From Oppiella nova (lineage: Eukaryota > Arthropoda > Arachnida > Sarcoptiformes > Oppiidae), in assembly GCA_905397405.1 (NCBI GenBank), contig CAJPVJ010000668.1, positions 1 to 21,641 on the forward strand: a stretch of 21,641 nt of DNA. The letters run 5' to 3'. Made by a program: the position numbers and the translations under genes. Positions 20,517 to 21,641 of the stretch are shown in pieces. Numbering within the stretch: position 1 is the first letter of the stretch; every line of letters begins with the position of its first letter. A model generated the notes under the pieces. The model was not told the DNA's origin. It worked only from the letters and a program-made list of their open reading frames with translations, and made no database searches.

Positions 20517-21369
20517 ATGCTTAAAGTATTTGTATATTTAAATAGTATTATAAATTAATTGATATTTTTATGAACAGGTACAAATTTTAGTGGTCTCAAT
20601 GACTATAACTCTATGCAACTGCGCCGGTGGATATGGGGGTGGAGGCAGCGGTGGATATGGTGGCGGCGGTGGTGGACGTGTCGGTGGAGGTGGTGGATAT
20701 GGAGGTGGAGGTGGTGGTAGAGTAGGTGGTGGTGGATATGGTGGCGGCGGTTTCGGTATGGGTGGAGGAGGTTTTGGCGGCTTTGGAGGCGGAGGCTTTG
20801 GTGGTGGAGGTGGCGGCGGAGGAGGAGGAGGTGGTGGTGGTGTGGTTCAGGCGGCTATCATCTCAAGACATTCGGTCGACTACCGAAACGTGCCGTCCAG
20901 TGGATCGGCATCGCCGGTGACCGTAGAGGTGGGCGCGTCTCCCATACCACTCAACTTCATATTCAGGTCGGCGTCCAGTAATCTGAACGTAGAACAGGCC
21001 CACGAAGGGGGCGGGGGTTCGACCCAACAGTCCTCATCACAGGACGAACCGCACACTCTCTTCCATTCGGTCACCAAACCTATCATACAAGAGGTCCGGG
21101 AAGTCATCTCTCCCTTCAGACGTATCGTACAGGAGATCAATCCGGTTCAGGAGGACATCCAGACCATTGTGTCCAGAGGTTCCGGAGGTGGTGGTGGCGG
21201 TGGTGGCGCAGGAGGTGCTGGTTTTGGCGGCGGAGGGTTTGGTGGCTTTGGTGGCGGCGCCCGAGCTGGAGGTGCCGGTGGATATGGTGGTGGAGGAGGT
21301 GCTCGAGTGGGCGGTGGCGGTGGTTATGGCGGTGGAGGATCTGTTGGCGGCGGTACTAAAGGGTATTAA
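20517..21369 (+). CDS. Secreted glycine-rich structural protein with non-glycine central domain (two exons)
   Basis: Exon 2 (20578-21369) is open to TAA. Joined to a tiny exon 1 starting at ATG 20517, with its donor at 20525/20526 or 20531/20532, it gives 266 or 268 residues. The start then reads MLK(VF)VQILVVSMTITLCNCA, a good signal peptide with likely cleavage after Ala. The mature protein has a first glycine block of about 70 residues (GGYGGGG and GRVGGGG units), a central domain of about 113 residues (VVQAAIISRHSVDY to IQTIVSRG) with no glycine bias, and a second glycine block with the same GGYGGGG and ARVGGGG units. Such proteins are usually extracellular cuticle, cement or silk components. 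I do not know the central domain by name, though its EVREVISPFRR part seems familiar from mite secreted proteins. Exon 1 is less certain than exon 2. Confidence 0.8.
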
Positions 21370-21641
21370 TTATTTGGTGAATGACTTAATGGACTCCCGG
21401 CGCACAAACTGTGGATAACAGACCAGAAACTAGATTTTGATTTAATTTAAATAAATTTAAATGTTTTTTATTAGAATTTAGGCCAACATTTGGAAATTAA
21501 CATAAAATTGATTTTAAAATAGGATTTCATTTTAACTTTATTTTGTATTTTATTCACTAATTTTAATTATAAAGTGGAATATTATTTGTACTAAATATTT
21601 AATATTATTTTTTGTAAATAAATTCATGTGCATTTTTAAAA
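21370..21641 (+). other. 3' UTR of the glycine-rich gene with two AATAAA signals
   Basis: AATAAA occurs at 21450-21455 and 21617-21622, about 80 and 250 bases after the stop. Either could direct cleavage. The rest is AT-rich and holds nothing else to the window end. Confidence 0.5.

Noticed and set aside
20726-21418. Alternative frames through the glycine-rich gene (Val/Ala/Glu-rich, and a minus frame)
   Set aside because: They are shifted readings of GGT/GGA codon repeats; only the glycine frame gives a signal peptide and a coherent central domain.

Overview
The window is eukaryotic nuclear DNA: coding exons of mixed base composition sit in very AT-rich non-coding sequence, and genes are split by GT-AG introns. 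The protein content points to an arthropod. A mite or other chelicerate is my inference, from the AT-rich genome and the glycine-rich secreted protein; it is not proven. The main feature, on the minus strand at 14067-2776, is a ten-exon stonin gene, the homologue of Drosophila stoned. I assembled it by hand from nine introns whose phases all agree. It gives one open frame of 1541 residues. The N-terminal third resembles fly Stoned-A: a basic start, a charged coiled coil, a WVxF motif and DPFDT motifs. The rest is Stoned-B/stonin: NPF/DPF linkers, a proline-rich segment, the stonin homology domain and the mu homology domain. In flies these two parts are separate proteins made from one dicistronic mRNA; here they appear fused. 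The product should be an AP-2-associated endocytic adaptor that retrieves synaptotagmin and recycles synaptic vesicles. Layout from left to right: a possible + strand coding tail at the left edge (3-89); an unidentified 80-residue minus ORF (370-612); an AT-rich gap; stoned (2374-14087 with UTR parts), with large introns 1 (1.8 kb), 2 (3.1 kb), 3 and 7; a GA/GT microsatellite; a less AT-rich block (15640-16080) that is the best candidate for the stoned promoter or first exon; a 4 kb AT-rich gap holding a perfect 128-bp tandem duplication; and a + strand gene (20517-21369) for a secreted glycine-rich structural protein with a non-glycine central domain. Points of interest are the fused StnA-StnB frame, splice donors with a pyrimidine at +3 in eight of nine introns, acceptors of the form GACAG with weak pyrimidine tracts, a 133-bp hairpin in intron 1, and the glycine-flanked central domain of the right-hand gene. 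I found no tRNA, rRNA, CRISPR array, complete transposon or viral sequence.
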